Under the pieces are notes generated by a model, which was not told the origin of the DNA, searched no databases, and saw nothing but the letters and a program-made list of their open reading frames with translations. 64,000 nucleotides of DNA, taken from assembly GCA_009733575.1 (NCBI GenBank), contig ML769387.1, forward strand, positions 532,989 through 596,988. Direction: 5' to 3'. Origin of the DNA: Gymnopus androsaceus JB14 (lineage: Eukaryota; Basidiomycota; Agaricomycetes; Agaricales; Omphalotaceae). Of this stretch, positions 1 to 10,900 are shown one piece after another (within the stretch, counting starts at the first letter, position 1; each line of letters opens with the position of its first letter). The position numbers were made by a program, and so were the translations under genes.

Positions 1-455
1 TGTAGACTCCTTTCTTTGCTTCTCGGAGCTCACAGCAAAAATTAATCAATAGCATTCTAGTGTCATTATCTACAAATTATCTAGCCTGTGGTTATTTTAC
101 CATTTCAACTAGCCAATGGTGAAACTTCAGGCAAACGGTAAATCTGTATCAGCAAAAACGACAACAAAAAAATGGAAGGCAATGGAAGGGATAAACGGGA
201 AATTGATACTTAGGTCATGTCGGATGTGCACTTATAAGGCGGGCCAAAACTCAACAGAGCCATCCATCTAACATGGACACCAGTGGACAGGCTTCCATTA
301 GATGGCTAACTCTTTTAATCATATCCTGCTACCACCTCACCAATGAAAATCTAGGCAACAAGGCATCATAATTCAGAACCAATTTTGAAACTGGACATGC
401 TCATTGTAAGTCAGCTCTCTGCATACATCGTGAGGCAGATGCTTACTTTGCCTAG
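1..455. other. Gene-free 5' end of window
   Basis: I find no convincing coding sequence here. The segment ends at an AG acceptor directly before the first recognisable codons of the monooxygenase pseudogene, so an upstream exon of that relic could lie here, but I cannot identify it. Confidence 0.4.
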
Positions 456-1700
456 GTTGGTGGGGGAGTTGGTGGTCTGGCCACTGCACATTCCCTAGCA
501 AGCGCAGCCATAAAGTCACCGTCTTTGAGGCTGTCACTGTTCCTGGAGAAATTGGTGCAGAACTCCAAGTTGCATCGAGTGCGCATGCCATTTTTTTATT
601 GTCTCCAACTGCTTGAATCCATTACCACAGACGTGACTCCCATTCTGACATGATGGGGTCTTTGCTCGAAACTGAAGGAAATTGCTGGACAGGATAAGGT
701 GGAATCTGTATTAATATATCATTGTAAGCGCCTCCTTTGAAGCTATTGTTTGTCACAGCCAAGTTATTTATATGTTTTTTTGCAGATGCGTTGAATGAGG
801 AGACTCCAAGTCTTTTATGTATGCCAGGTGGGGATGAAGCTGAAAAATGATACAGGGTACTGACTTACCATGTTCATGCAAGTTCTAAACTCTTCAAGTT
901 ATGACCATGCTTGATGGACATTACAGAGGGCTGATCTCTATAACATGCTGTATGAGCTCGCGAAGCCACATATAACATTTTGTGCTGGATATAGGGTTAC
1001 ATCTATTGACCCCTCAACACCATCCCATCTGTCACCCTAGACTCTGGAGAAAAGGTCACAGTGGATGTTATCATTCCAGCGGGTGGTATATGTAGCATCA
1101 TTTGTTATGCTGTGATTGGTCACCCTCAGCAAGTAAGATACACTGGGGACTCTGTATTGCTTCATCATCCTTGCAGAGGATGTGTTGGGCGACCCAGACC
1201 TGCAAAGGGCCCCGGAATCTCCTATGGAACCTTAGTAGCCTGGGTCCGAGGCCCTAAATGACGCTATTTCGGACCAGGATCATCACGTGAAGCATAAAAA
1301 ATCCCAAAAAATTCCAAAAGATTCTAATAAAATTTGTCTCATAGAAGCTAACAATTTTACTTAAAAGTTATACGAATTAGAAGTTGAATGTTGAACCCCA
1401 GCGCTTTGTCTTGATGCCATTCACAGAGGTCAAAACGGTCAAAATTTTTGGTTCCGCACTGACGCGCCAGCTCAAATGACGCTATGGGCGGACAAGGACA
1501 AAAAATTTGCAGCTCAATTGATGCTATATTCAGACAAGGATTTTGGTCAAATCTAGCCCTAAATGACGCTATTTTGGGCTAGGTTCCATAGGAGATTCCA
1601 GGGCCCTACCTGCAATCACTTGTGAGTAATCTTTCTATATGGCTCAGTGTCTGAGCCTGTTCACAATGTAAGATTATGTGATTCTCTTTGTCTCCCATCG
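456..1700 (+). pseudogene. FAD-dependent monooxygenase (salicylate hydroxylase type), decayed
   Basis: The nucleotide-binding start reads VGGGVGGLATAHSLASA, then shifts frame into HKVTVFEAVTVPGEIGAEL, the classic N-terminus of group A FAD monooxygenases. Further frames give a RADLYNMLYELAKP block near 930-970 and TLDSGEKVTVDVIIPAGG near 1038-1090, matching the segment before the second FAD motif, then VIGHPQQ and AEDVLGDPDLQ. Stops and frameshifts separate all blocks, so no functional protein can be made. The reading resumes after the 402 bp insertion at 1206-1607, showing that the MITE landed inside the gene body. The 3' end is vague. Such enzymes hydroxylate aromatic acids; this copy is dead. 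Confidence 0.75.
1206..1607. mobile_element. MITE, hAT-like (8 bp TSD)
   Basis: The element is 402 bp and bounded by inverted repeats of about 30 bp. The left end begins AGGGCCCCGGAATCTCC and the right end is its near-exact reverse complement, ending in GGGCCCT. It is flanked by a perfect 8 bp direct repeat, ACCTGCAA, at 1198-1205 and 1608-1615. An 8 bp target duplication is the hallmark of hAT transposases. There is no coding capacity, so it is non-autonomous. Inside, a motif like AAATGACGCTAT recurs about four times, in the subterminal regions and the middle. Confidence 0.85.
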
Positions 1701-2245
1701 TCCAAGAACTTGAATACTGCTGGTTGAGGGTCTCAAGTGTCTCTCCAAGTCAGACCCCTTGCATGTAGGCAGGATTTCAGAAACCAGCGAGGTGGTGCTA
1801 GTGAGCTTCATGGCTGTTGTATTTATTTTATTGGTCAGGTTTGAAAAGGATCTTCAAGGAGACCATGCCAATGCTTCTCTCTTCCGACCCCGTTGTTCCC
1901 TAATTCCCTATCACCGCTCTCTCAAAATCTCAGAACAATCTCAATTGTTTGTATGTCATACCATGCCTATTGGTGTAAGTACTATAGTCCTAGCACTCAG
2001 TGGTGTTTATTGCAATTTTAAGCAGGAACAATTTGGACTGAATTCTTTGACAATCAACAGTACCATAACATTCAGAAGGTTTTTTCCATCTATCAACATT
2101 AGGTCTGTGCTTCATTGACTGGCTACATATAGTACATATGCAATTACACTTGTATCCCAGGAATATTGTTTCTGAATACACTTTTGGGAATGGGCATTAT
2201 GGTATGAATTTATGAAATGTAAAATATGGGAATTGTATGAACTGG
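1616..2245. other. No supported gene
   Basis: Beyond the last monooxygenase remnants (to about 1700) I see only short open frames without family resemblance, splice logic or codon signal. Confidence 0.4.
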
Positions 2246-3174
2246 TCAAAGGAGAGTAGCAAGAAAGAATGGCATTGGGTCAATGCAGAAACACCTGCCT
2301 GCCTGACCATGATCATGAATCAAGAAGAGAGGCCAGAAATCCAAGTCCTTTTTAATGTGTGGAAGAATGTCTTCAGTTTCAATTGATTTTTCTTCATCTT
2401 GTGATTTGTGGAAGAAATCACAATTGCTAAGAGTGAGAGCAACAATCAGACTCTGAGTGATTGGGGTAATAATGGTCTCACAATTGTTACTGGCATTGAT
2501 GGTTCCATTGGGATTGGAAGTGTTAGAGCTTTTGCTCGTGCTCGGAGAAATGAAGGCTGGACTGGTTGGATCTTGGGATGCTGCTGGAAAGGCAGAAGTA
2601 GGTTTAGAAATGCAAACAAATCCACTGGATGTGACATACAATAAGTGGAATAAGTTTCTTCCACCCCTTCCTCTTCATCCTCATTGCCATCCTCCTGGTC
2701 TAGCATTGAAGGAACCTCAATGATGAAGTCGTCGAAGTCCCGCAAATCATTTGCAGCACATGTTAGTAGAAGCGGGGGCAAAGAGCCATTGTGCATCCTG
2801 TGCTAGACGTGCGCTATGGCCCTCACTATCACCATCACCATCACCATCGCCTGCAGTTCCCCTGCCACCCCTCCGCGGACCACCCCCACCCCCGAGCCCG
2901 ACGGTGGATTCAACTCCGAGTCCAACTGAAGAAGAGGATGGTGAAGACGAGGATAATGGAGACGAGGTAGTGAAGATGAGGTTAGTGAAGACAAGGTTAG
3001 TGAAGACGAGGATAGTGAAGACGAGGATAGTGAAGGCGAGGATAGTGCTAGTGGCTGGTCTGGGACCAGTAAAGATAGGGAATCTTGGTAATTATTCTCT
3101 ATATCATTGAGAATCGCGTTTATTGAACGTCGATCAGCGTATGGCAATTCGCATCTGAGTTTTGGGAGGCGCAA
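2246..3174 (-). CDS. Unrecognised, possibly broken hypothetical protein
   Basis: Three overlapping minus-strand open frames (2246-2641, 2446-2796, 2803-3174) cover this stretch without one continuous reading. The plus strand also carries open frames. One minus frame has Ser/Thr-rich sequence, another an acidic patch with DQEDGNEDEEEG. I recognise no domain. It may be a relic of a gene or of a transposon-borne ORF, and chance open frames in low-complexity DNA are equally possible. Confidence 0.2.
2938..3047. repeat. 15 bp tandem repeat (TAGTGAAGACGAGGA)
   Basis: About seven imperfect copies of a 15 bp unit. One plus-strand frame reads SEDED-type acidic repeats up to a stop after KDRESW. Another frame reads VKTRI repeats. 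The acidic reading resembles a degenerate acidic tail, but no host gene could be assembled around it. Confidence 0.7.
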
Positions 3175-3213
3175 CTAGATAGAAGTTATAAGGAGAGGAG
3201 AAAGGCTGTAATG

Positions 3214-3855
3214 TTAATGTCGGCATACCATCGTGTTTTCCACCGGAAACCTCAGGCAAAAGACAGCACCAAATAACCATGTTCGACGGATAGGGGTAAA
3301 TTCCTGGTCCGTAAGAGGTTTGGACATAGAGAGTTTTGGTTTGGATCGGAAGTGGCGTTTCCACTCAGTGGAAAAGCTGGTTTCGTGGCTATGGGGCACT
3401 GGCCATATTTCATAGAGGAGCTCGCCGGTTTTACCAAAGTCCTGATAGTCAACATCTAGATACGAAAGGTCCCGGGGATTATAGGGCTGTCCGTTCGTAA
3501 ACCCTATTTCGGGTATGAATACAATGTCTATGACCTCTTGACCGTTTGCGGCGATCAGCCTCCTCGCATTCAGGAATATGCAAGGGCGACGCTTCCACTG
3601 CAGCTTCCTCTGTCTGCTGGAAAGATCACTCAAGATGGTGATGTTGTCTGAAACTATCTCCTTCCTAGGAAGGAGAGGATTCGGACAAAGTAATTGGACA
3701 CGAGCGTACTTGAGCTGACGGAGTGGTTGTAACGAGAAGTCCAAAATGTTGATAGGGTCATCCCAGTCATTCGCCGGACAATAATCAGGCGTTGGAGTGG
3801 ACATGACCAACAAACAGAAAAAGACCTGAGTTAACCGTAATAAGGTACGGGCCAC
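3214..3855 (-). CDS. Hypothetical protein, 213 aa
   Basis: A single uninterrupted minus-strand frame. The first 27 residues (MARTLLRLTQVFFCLLVMST) are hydrophobic and could be a signal peptide. The mature part has a few cysteines and a motif-poor, mixed composition with FNGQPYNPRDLSYLDVDY-like segments. I recognise no family. It lies alone between low-complexity DNA and a gene-poor stretch. It could be a lineage-specific protein or a chance frame; the length and the hydrophobic start favour a real gene slightly. Confidence 0.4.
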   Translation of the reverse strand: MARTLLRLTQVFFCLLVMSTPTPDYCPANDWDDPINILDFSLQPLRQLKYARVQLLCPNPLLPRKEIVSDNITILSDLSSRQRKLQWKRRPCIFLNARRLIAANGQEVIDIVFIPEIGFTNGQPYNPRDLSYLDVDYQDFGKTGELLYEIWPVPHSHETSFSTEWKRHFRSKPKLSMSKPLTDQEFTPIRRTWLFGAVFCLRFPVENTMVCRH

Positions 3856-5055
3856 TAAAGGAAGGTAGGAGAGCGCTCTACGCGTGAGTCGTAGAGAGCG
3901 TTTGAGTAGGTTTGAGTTGAGAGTTCGTAAGCGATGAGTGTCTAATCGAACGCCCGAGCGCCTATTTATGAGGAAGCGGACATTCGCCGCGCCTCTCTTC
4001 TCTTGTTCGTCACTTTTGGTTGCTTAACGCTTCCGGTCCTGGATGAATTATCGGCCATTTCTTTGTTTTTAAGAACATAGTTTATGTTCCGCCTCGGGCC
4101 AACGTTTGTTTCTTTCCCTTGGTGAATCAGATCTCCGGGAAGATCCTAGGGATGCTTGCTTGGGATCAAGAAGAACATTGAGCAGTGTCGCCGCTTAGAT
4201 CTCTGGTGCCACATCGGAATGCCAAGAATCCTCGACTGTCTTGCTGTTCAAGTTCATGAGTGTGTAAATTTTATTCTTTTCAGAGATTTTTGACCTGATC
4301 ATAGACAGGCTCTGTATCGAGTTTCAGGCCAGATTATCCTTGACTCTTAGTGATGTTTCACGGGGTTTTATCAATCATGTTCTTTTTAGAATCTTCGATT
4401 GTGTTGGTGGTGATGGATGATTTCTCAGTGATAGGTCTTCTGCCATAAGGGAATTTCGGACTGGATGCTGCACTGCAAGTAGATGGGACCCTTGGGTTCA
4501 TGATGTTTCAATGTTCATATCAAGGAGACGACGGTGGAAGGATGAAAGGTGGATTGGAACTGTCAGTTCCAATCTTTTGCCACCGTTGCAAGTCGTTCCA
4601 TTTTTACTTGGATCATTAGTGCCGCCGTAGGAGACAAGGATCAGAAGAATTGACAAAGCCAGCCCCCTAACCTCATAGATGCTGCCACTGTGCTGTGCTT
4701 CATTTCTGATGAGTTATTGAATACAGTCCGGACTTTTATACTAAAAACGGTATATCTTGATCATCTTCACGCAAGGCCATCGCAATACCCTGATGATCTT
4801 CACACAAGCCTTGTATGCTGATTCTGATTATGCATCTGACAAGCAGCGGACAAGCAGCGGATATCATAAATTCGTTGGGCCCTTCGATTCGTCATTCCTT
4901 CTTTCCTCTCCCCCTCTATTTCCACACTTCCTTTTATTTCCTCCAAACGAGCTGGTATCACTTCGCGTCCAGTAACCACGTTGAATTTCAAGAGCTATAA
5001 TCGCAGCGTATCTGGGCAGGACGACTGGAATCGCGATTGCAATTGATAATTTGAC
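3856..5055. other. Gene-poor stretch with a possible Copia relic
   Basis: No intact gene seen. Around 4816-4884 the plus strand reads YADSDYASDKQ..SSGYHKFVG, which resembles the RNase H segment near the end of Ty1/copia polyproteins. Flanking sequence does not extend the match, so this would be a small, dead fragment. Confidence 0.3.
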
Positions 5056-6874
5056 ATGGCAGGAATGGACAACTCGGATTCGACCGTTGAAGTTGATCTT
5101 CAGCTTGTTACTGTAAGTTCAAGATGCGTTCCATTCCTACAATCCAATTAACTCTTATCATTGGTGTCTTGTATAGTATGTTACAGGTAAGAATTGAGGA
5201 ACATTTCCGCATGCACTAATCACGTTTCCTTTCCTATTTTCCCTGCGGACAGTTTCATTCTTTACACTTTTGGTGAGCCAGCAAGCGCTTTAATTGAGCT
5301 ATGTAATTGTATCTTTAACTCTTATCCTTTCAAGGCCTATGATTGGATCATATCTCTAGCAAGAGAGGCAAGCGATTGACATTCACTCCAGCATACACCT
5401 CTTTGATCTTCTAGATAGGTTACTCGTATATGGTACTCAAAATGGAGTCTGGTGAAAGTGTTGTACCTGTATGCGAGGTACGCACCATTCATAGCGATGA
5501 CTATTGCGGTGCAGGGTGCGTAACTAGTCTTTGGGTTTATACCCGTCTGGATGCTCATCATGAGTAATATAGAGCGGCTTACCTCAGTATGTCATGCAGA
5601 CTGCTGTTTCAAAGAATGGATGCTCATTAGATGCAAAGACCTGCAATTTCATGACCTTCACAACAAGTACGAAGCATCTATCTAGTCTGGCAATTGCAAT
5701 TGTTAATAGATATCCATTTCTTTCCGTCAGTTTTCGCTGGGGCTAGTATCGGATTCACTGATAGTGAGCAATCTGACCATTGGACCAATTCCCATTTGTT
5801 TACAGTAATGTGTCTTCCCAGTCATTCTGATGCTCAGAACGTATTCTATTTACAATAAATCTCGAAAGGTCCTGGCTATCTTTGGCCTCACTTGGATCGT
5901 CAGTCTTCCTATCCCTTAATCATGATGTCGCGCTCGTTACTGACTCAAAGATACTCTTTGTAGATCATCGCTGCCTTTTGTTTTTGGGCGATAACTAAAT
6001 TTACGAGTTCTTTTCGGTTTTCTGGTCAGTGTTGTTCAACGAAGGTATTGCTTTATTCCGGTTGACAGATGAACTACAATAAAGCGGCCCCGTCACCTGT
6101 GTCTTCTTCTTCATGCTTCCTGAAGCAAGAGTCGAGTAGTAAGGGATTGATTTGTTATATCGCGCTCTTGGCTGGTGAATCTGGTACGTTTACGATGCTG
6201 CACTGTTCAAGAGAGCTGACCATATCTGCCCACAAAGTTGTAACATTGTTGACGGTCTGGAAAACCTTTGATTCATGTAAGTAGTTATTTCGGTTCTAGA
6301 TCTCGGATTTCTTTCTGAAAATACCCTTGTACAGACCGCAAATCTGGCTTTCACTTCAACCAGATCGTCAGTATGGTGTATTGTGAAGGTGTGTGTTATT
6401 CACTTATTGGCCGCATCATGCTCAGACCTGTTTATAGGCCTTATCTACTACTTTGCAATCCTACGTAAGTTTTTTTTGGATTGAGCTTCACCATTCATAG
6501 CTGAAACCAACCATATGATAGCAATTACGATTGCGAATGTGGCCGTCATTCTACTCGCACCAGGTAAGCTTTATCACTAAATTAGTTCAATCTGTATGAA
6601 GTAACTGATGGGTTTCACAGAGAGGATTGTTATTAGTGTTGGATTCGTACGTCTGCATCTCCCTTCCTGAATGCCAAACTCTGCTCACGGCGAACTGTTC
6701 TTCAGGCCTCTAACAGTAATGCACTCGATCCTGTGCTGTAGACTGGTTCTACATGTCCGGGAAGTCTCCGAGTATACCGCCGAGGATGAAGATGAAGATA
6801 TATTGCCTGCTTTCGTTATTGTGAGAGCTATGGAGCCATATATGTCAAATAAGTTGCAACAGTACTACGTGTAA
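5056..6874 (+). CDS. DUF6533-type multi-pass membrane protein
   Basis: The protein is built from about a dozen short exons. It starts MAGMDNSDSTVEVDLQLV at 5056, continues YVTVSFFTLL and AYDWIISLARE, then VTRIWYSKWSLVKVLYLYARYAPF, the hallmark first block of basidiomycete DUF6533 proteins. Later exons give IILMLRTYSIYNKSRKVLAIFGLTWI, LICYIALLAGESVVTLLTVWKTF and a last exon with an acidic tail ending at 6874. Several hydrophobic helices support a seven-helix-like membrane protein of unknown function. The exon joins SLARE to VTRIW across 5368-5418, which needs a GC donor (GCAAGC). The last junction near 6650-6706 does not keep frame in my reading, so either the model or the sequence is slightly off there. 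Confidence 0.75.
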
Positions 6875-7391
6875 TGAATATCATGGTTGAATGAGTTTAG
6901 AGATGACTTTAGACTTAGGAATTGAGAGGTTTACCCAACTTGTAACCGGATAGTTTCGTCATCACCGTTTTCGGAATCGATATACTCAGCTTGATCATCT
7001 CGCATAATCGCAAAGCTCGCTCAGTATCAAAGAGGAATAGAGCACCGTCGTACTATACCCACTGGCGTCTGTTCCACAGCCGGTACGAATGCTTACAAGA
7101 ACCGGTAACCAGTCCAATGTCGATTCTCCAGAAGGAAGATGGAATGCTGTGACAATACTGATATAGATGAGCACCTGTAATATGCCTTTTTCAATTTCAT
7201 ACCACTTTTATAAGAAATAATTCTTGTAGAGGCGATGAAGAAAGGTACGTATCCAAGCATCACCCAATCATGTCGAAAACTTCACATCGTCGAAAGCATA
7301 GTTGGCGTAGAAAGATAGCTATGCAGGCCAATGAAGTCGGGATCATGGAATCATCCGGGTCACTTTCGGATAGACGGAGACCTCGAATATA
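6875..7391. other. Intergenic, nothing recognised
   Basis: Presumably the 3' ends of the two converging genes. An AT-rich patch near 7180-7215 could serve 3' end formation; no coding sequence is supported. Confidence 0.4.
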
Positions 7392-7901
7392 TCAATGGCC
7401 TTTGCGAGCAACCTTCAAAGATTCCTCCTCCAAGCCCTTGACCCACACGACCTCTATCCCAGCCTCTGTCAATTTCTTCGCTCCTTCGCAAAGAACGAAA
7501 TCATCTGGTTCGCCAACTCCTATAAAGCAGCGCTTTACTCGAGCAGCAATGATTGCATCTGCACAGGGAGCCAGGCCAGACGTTCTAACTGAACAAGGTT
7601 CCATCGTTGTATAAACATCTGCTGAAGCCAAGATCTCGGCATGAGATAAAGCGGTAGATTCTGAGGTGAACTTGGATTGAAGCTCTTGTTGAGATAGAGA
7701 ACGAAATTTAGACAGAGCGTTGGCTTCAGCATGCGTGTTGCCATCAAGTTCTCGAGAATAACCAGTAGAAATTATGACTGGTTCTGAGCCTTTAAGTCGA
7801 GATACAATTATACAGCCAACGCAGAAAGCTGTTGGAGTAGGAGTACATTTTTCAGCCTCCTCGAGAGCGAGTCGTAGAAACTGGAGATGGTAGTCGGTCA
7901 T
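7392..7901 (-). CDS. RibD/Rib2-type pyrimidine deaminase
   Basis: This is an intronless 169-residue protein of the cytidine/deoxycytidylate deaminase fold. It has the zinc-binding and catalytic HAEANAL motif near residue 58 and a MEPCSVRTSGLAPC motif near residue 100. The second motif, with PCS.R.SG..PC, is the form seen in the deaminases of riboflavin synthesis rather than the PCxxC of dCMP deaminase. The likely reaction is deamination of a diaminopyrimidine phosphoribosyl intermediate, in the cytosol. Only the deaminase domain is present, with no reductase, as in the fungal stand-alone enzymes. Its start codon lies 80 bp from that of SPT6 on the opposite strand. A general nucleotide deaminase is the alternative. 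Confidence 0.75.
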   Translation of the reverse strand: MTDYHLQFLRLALEEAEKCTPTPTAFCVGCIIVSRLKGSEPVIISTGYSRELDGNTHAEANALSKFRSLSQQELQSKFTSESTALSHAEILASADVYTTMEPCSVRTSGLAPCADAIIAARVKRCFIGVGEPDDFVLCEGAKKLTEAGIEVVWVKGLEEESLKVARKGH

Positions 7902-7981
7902 GAAGCGTCCGGACCGGAATACTCTGAGGATGCTTACATAACAAATTCTACTCGAAAGTTTCTCCTTGTCCTTCTACCACG
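7902..7981. promoter_or_regulatory. Shared divergent promoter, deaminase / SPT6
   Basis: Only 80 bp separate the two start codons on opposite strands, so both genes must take their core promoters and 5' UTRs from this spacer or from each other's coding sequence. I see no clear TATA box. Confidence 0.6.
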
Positions 7982-10900
7982 ATGGCTTCTCCTGTTCAAG
8001 AGAGTGAAGTGTACCCACAAGAAGATGATCCAATGCAAGGTGTAGCTGAGAATAATGCTGACGAGGAAGGTGAAGGAGACGAAGTTATGGGCGGTCAGGC
8101 GGATGATAGTTCCGAAGAGGAAGATGAAGACGCTGAAGAAGAAAGACGCATCAGAGAAGGCTTTATTGTAGATGAAGATGAAGAGGAAGAGGACGAAGAG
8201 GACGACGAAGAAGAACGGAAGCGCAGAAAAAGGCGAAAGAAACATCATAGAAGAAGACGTGCGTATTCTATTATCTTTTTTGAATTAGTTCTAACATTTA
8301 ACAGGCGAAGAAGAAGAGGATTTGGAAGAGGATGATCTTGATTTATTAGAGGAAAATACTGGTGGAGCATTCAAAAAGAAATCACGACTCAAACGTCTCG
8401 TCAGACGAGGAAGGTCGGAATCACCACCTACGGCCTCGTCCTCCAAACAACGTCGTCCTGTCGTAGAATCTTCCGACGAAGATTTGGATGATGACCCGCT
8501 GCCAAAAGTTCAGGATATTCAGCAAATCTGGGACGAGAGAGACGATTACGACGACGACGCTGACGCGGATATTGACGATTTCATTGAATATGAGGAGGAC
8601 GATGAAGGCGGAGCAATGGACGAGCAGGCACGTGAGGAGAGGCGTAGGGCGCGGAGGAAGCGGGATTTGGACCTTCGACGCAAGGCTCGCGATGTGAATC
8701 CAGAGCTAGTAGGCATCGATGCAAAGTTGGTTATAGTTTTATTATTCTTCTTCTGTTGCTCACCTTTTTATCTCAGTGCCTGGGCAGAGATTCACGAAGT
8801 CTTTGGCGACGGCCATGAGTACGACTGGGCTCTAGTCGCTGACGATGAAGAATTCGAACAAGAGCCTCGCGCGAAAGACACGTCCCTTCACAACGTTCGT
8901 ATATCTCTACACTAGTTTTGTTTTCTCTCTTTTAACGTCCCCTTAGGTCTTTGAACCATCCGAAATTCGCGAACATCTGCTGACCGAGGATGACAATCTC
9001 ATTCGAGCTCGGGACACACCGGAACGTATGCAGTTGTCAACCTCTTCTTTCTCCTACGCTGCAAGCATATCCCTTCATCAAACTATAACCGCCGAAGATA
9101 TCAACAAAGATGGAGCCCGATGGGTTACCCTCCGTCTATCAACCGAAAAACAGAAACAATTCTTCAGTGCTGATGGTCCATGTCAGCACCTCCGAGGAGA
9201 GCTCGTAATGGCCGTCACTTTTGCACTCCGGTCCATGTTCGTCGATGAGTATGAGGTTCCCTATATCTGGACGCACAGGCGTGATTATATATCCCACTTT
9301 GATATCAACGACACCCGCTCTCCCCGGCAAGAACTCCTCTCCCTCCCAGATTTATGGCGCATCTATGCTCTTGGACAAAAGTACCGCTCTCTCCTTGAAA
9401 GACGAAACTCTCTGACTGCTTCCTACAATCGTCTTGGGGTCGATGACTCGTATTATACGGACGAGGTATTCCCTGCAATTGACAGTGTGGAGATGGTCGC
9501 GGATACTACGGAATGGCTGCTACTGAAGTACAAGGAAAAGAAGCAGAACGACGCCATGTTCCGTTTCCACGATGATGATGAAGTCGAGGGAGAGAAGAAG
9601 CACAAAATGCCCAGTCGTATCTCAGCGTACGAATTGGCCAAGAAGAGTGTCGTTTCACGACTCGCTGACGTATGCTACATTATCTCTTGCGCTTCCCCGC
9701 TGACTTCTTTGACTAGGGCTTTGGCATTGCTTCTCACGAAGTGGTACTCAACTTTGTGAACGAAACTCGTCTTCACTACGTCGATAACCAGAATCTTGAT
9801 CCTTTAATTTATGCAGAGCAGTTTGCAGATCCGGATCCAGCAAAGGCTCTGTCTCCCGATGAGCTTCTTCGTCGCGCTCGCATGATCATAGCTACCGAAT
9901 TGGGCAAGGACCCTCTCCTTCGCGACCATATGCGGCAGCTCTTCAAAAAACATGCCATGGTGTTTGTCAGTCCCACCGACCGAGGTGTCAATAAAATTGA
10001 CGAGCAGCATGTCTACTACGTGAGTGTCTCGCACATCTGTTATATTCACAACTAACCAAATGTTTCATTAGAGATTCAAATATCTACACGGAAAGCCTAT
10101 TCGAAAAAATGCTGGAATCTTCTCAGTTCCTTTATATTCTCAAAGCGGAGCAGGAGCTGCTAGTCACGGTTTCGATCCATCTTCCGCCAGACATCAAGGC
10201 CACTTTTGAACGAAGGTTGATTGATGCGTTTTCGTCAGATCTGCTACGAGAGTCAGCGAAGGCTTGGAACGAAGAACGGACACGGGTGGTTCAGGAAGTG
10301 TTGGAGCAGCACTTGATACCAGCTGCTGTCAAGTGGACCAGAGAGTACCTCAGAGATGAAGAGGAAGACTATCTCGCTAACCAATGTGGTGAACAATTAC
10401 GCAAGGTAAAGTATTTATATTGAATTTCCTTGTTAATTTCTCTTAACGCATTCCTTGAAGCGTATCGACGTCGCTCCCTATTGCACTCCACATATGAAGC
10501 TAGGTGATACACCATCCGTACTAGCCGTGTCTTGGGGCAAGGGTGATCCTCAAAAAGATGCCATCTCAGTGGTATTCATGGACGACGGAGGGCGTATGCG
10601 TGAATGGATCAAGATCGACAATCTCGTCGATACCGAAACCCGAGACGAGTTCATTGATATCATCAGAAGAAGGAAGCCGGACGTTATCCTCGTCGGAGGT
10701 TTCACAATGGCTACTACTAAGCTATCGCAACGTGTCAAGGAGATCGTCTCCGGTCGTTCACCACTTGATACGAACCCTTCTTTCAACGAGCCGGCATTTG
10801 ATATCCCTGTGCTATACGTTTCGGACGAGCTTGCGCGTATCTACCTCCAAAACCCCCGCTCCAAAAGCGAGTTTAGCGCCCTTCCGCCCAATGCAAGATA

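Noticed and set aside
1759..2118. 119-codon plus-strand frame
   Set aside because: No recognisable domain, no codon signal and it follows pseudogene sequence.
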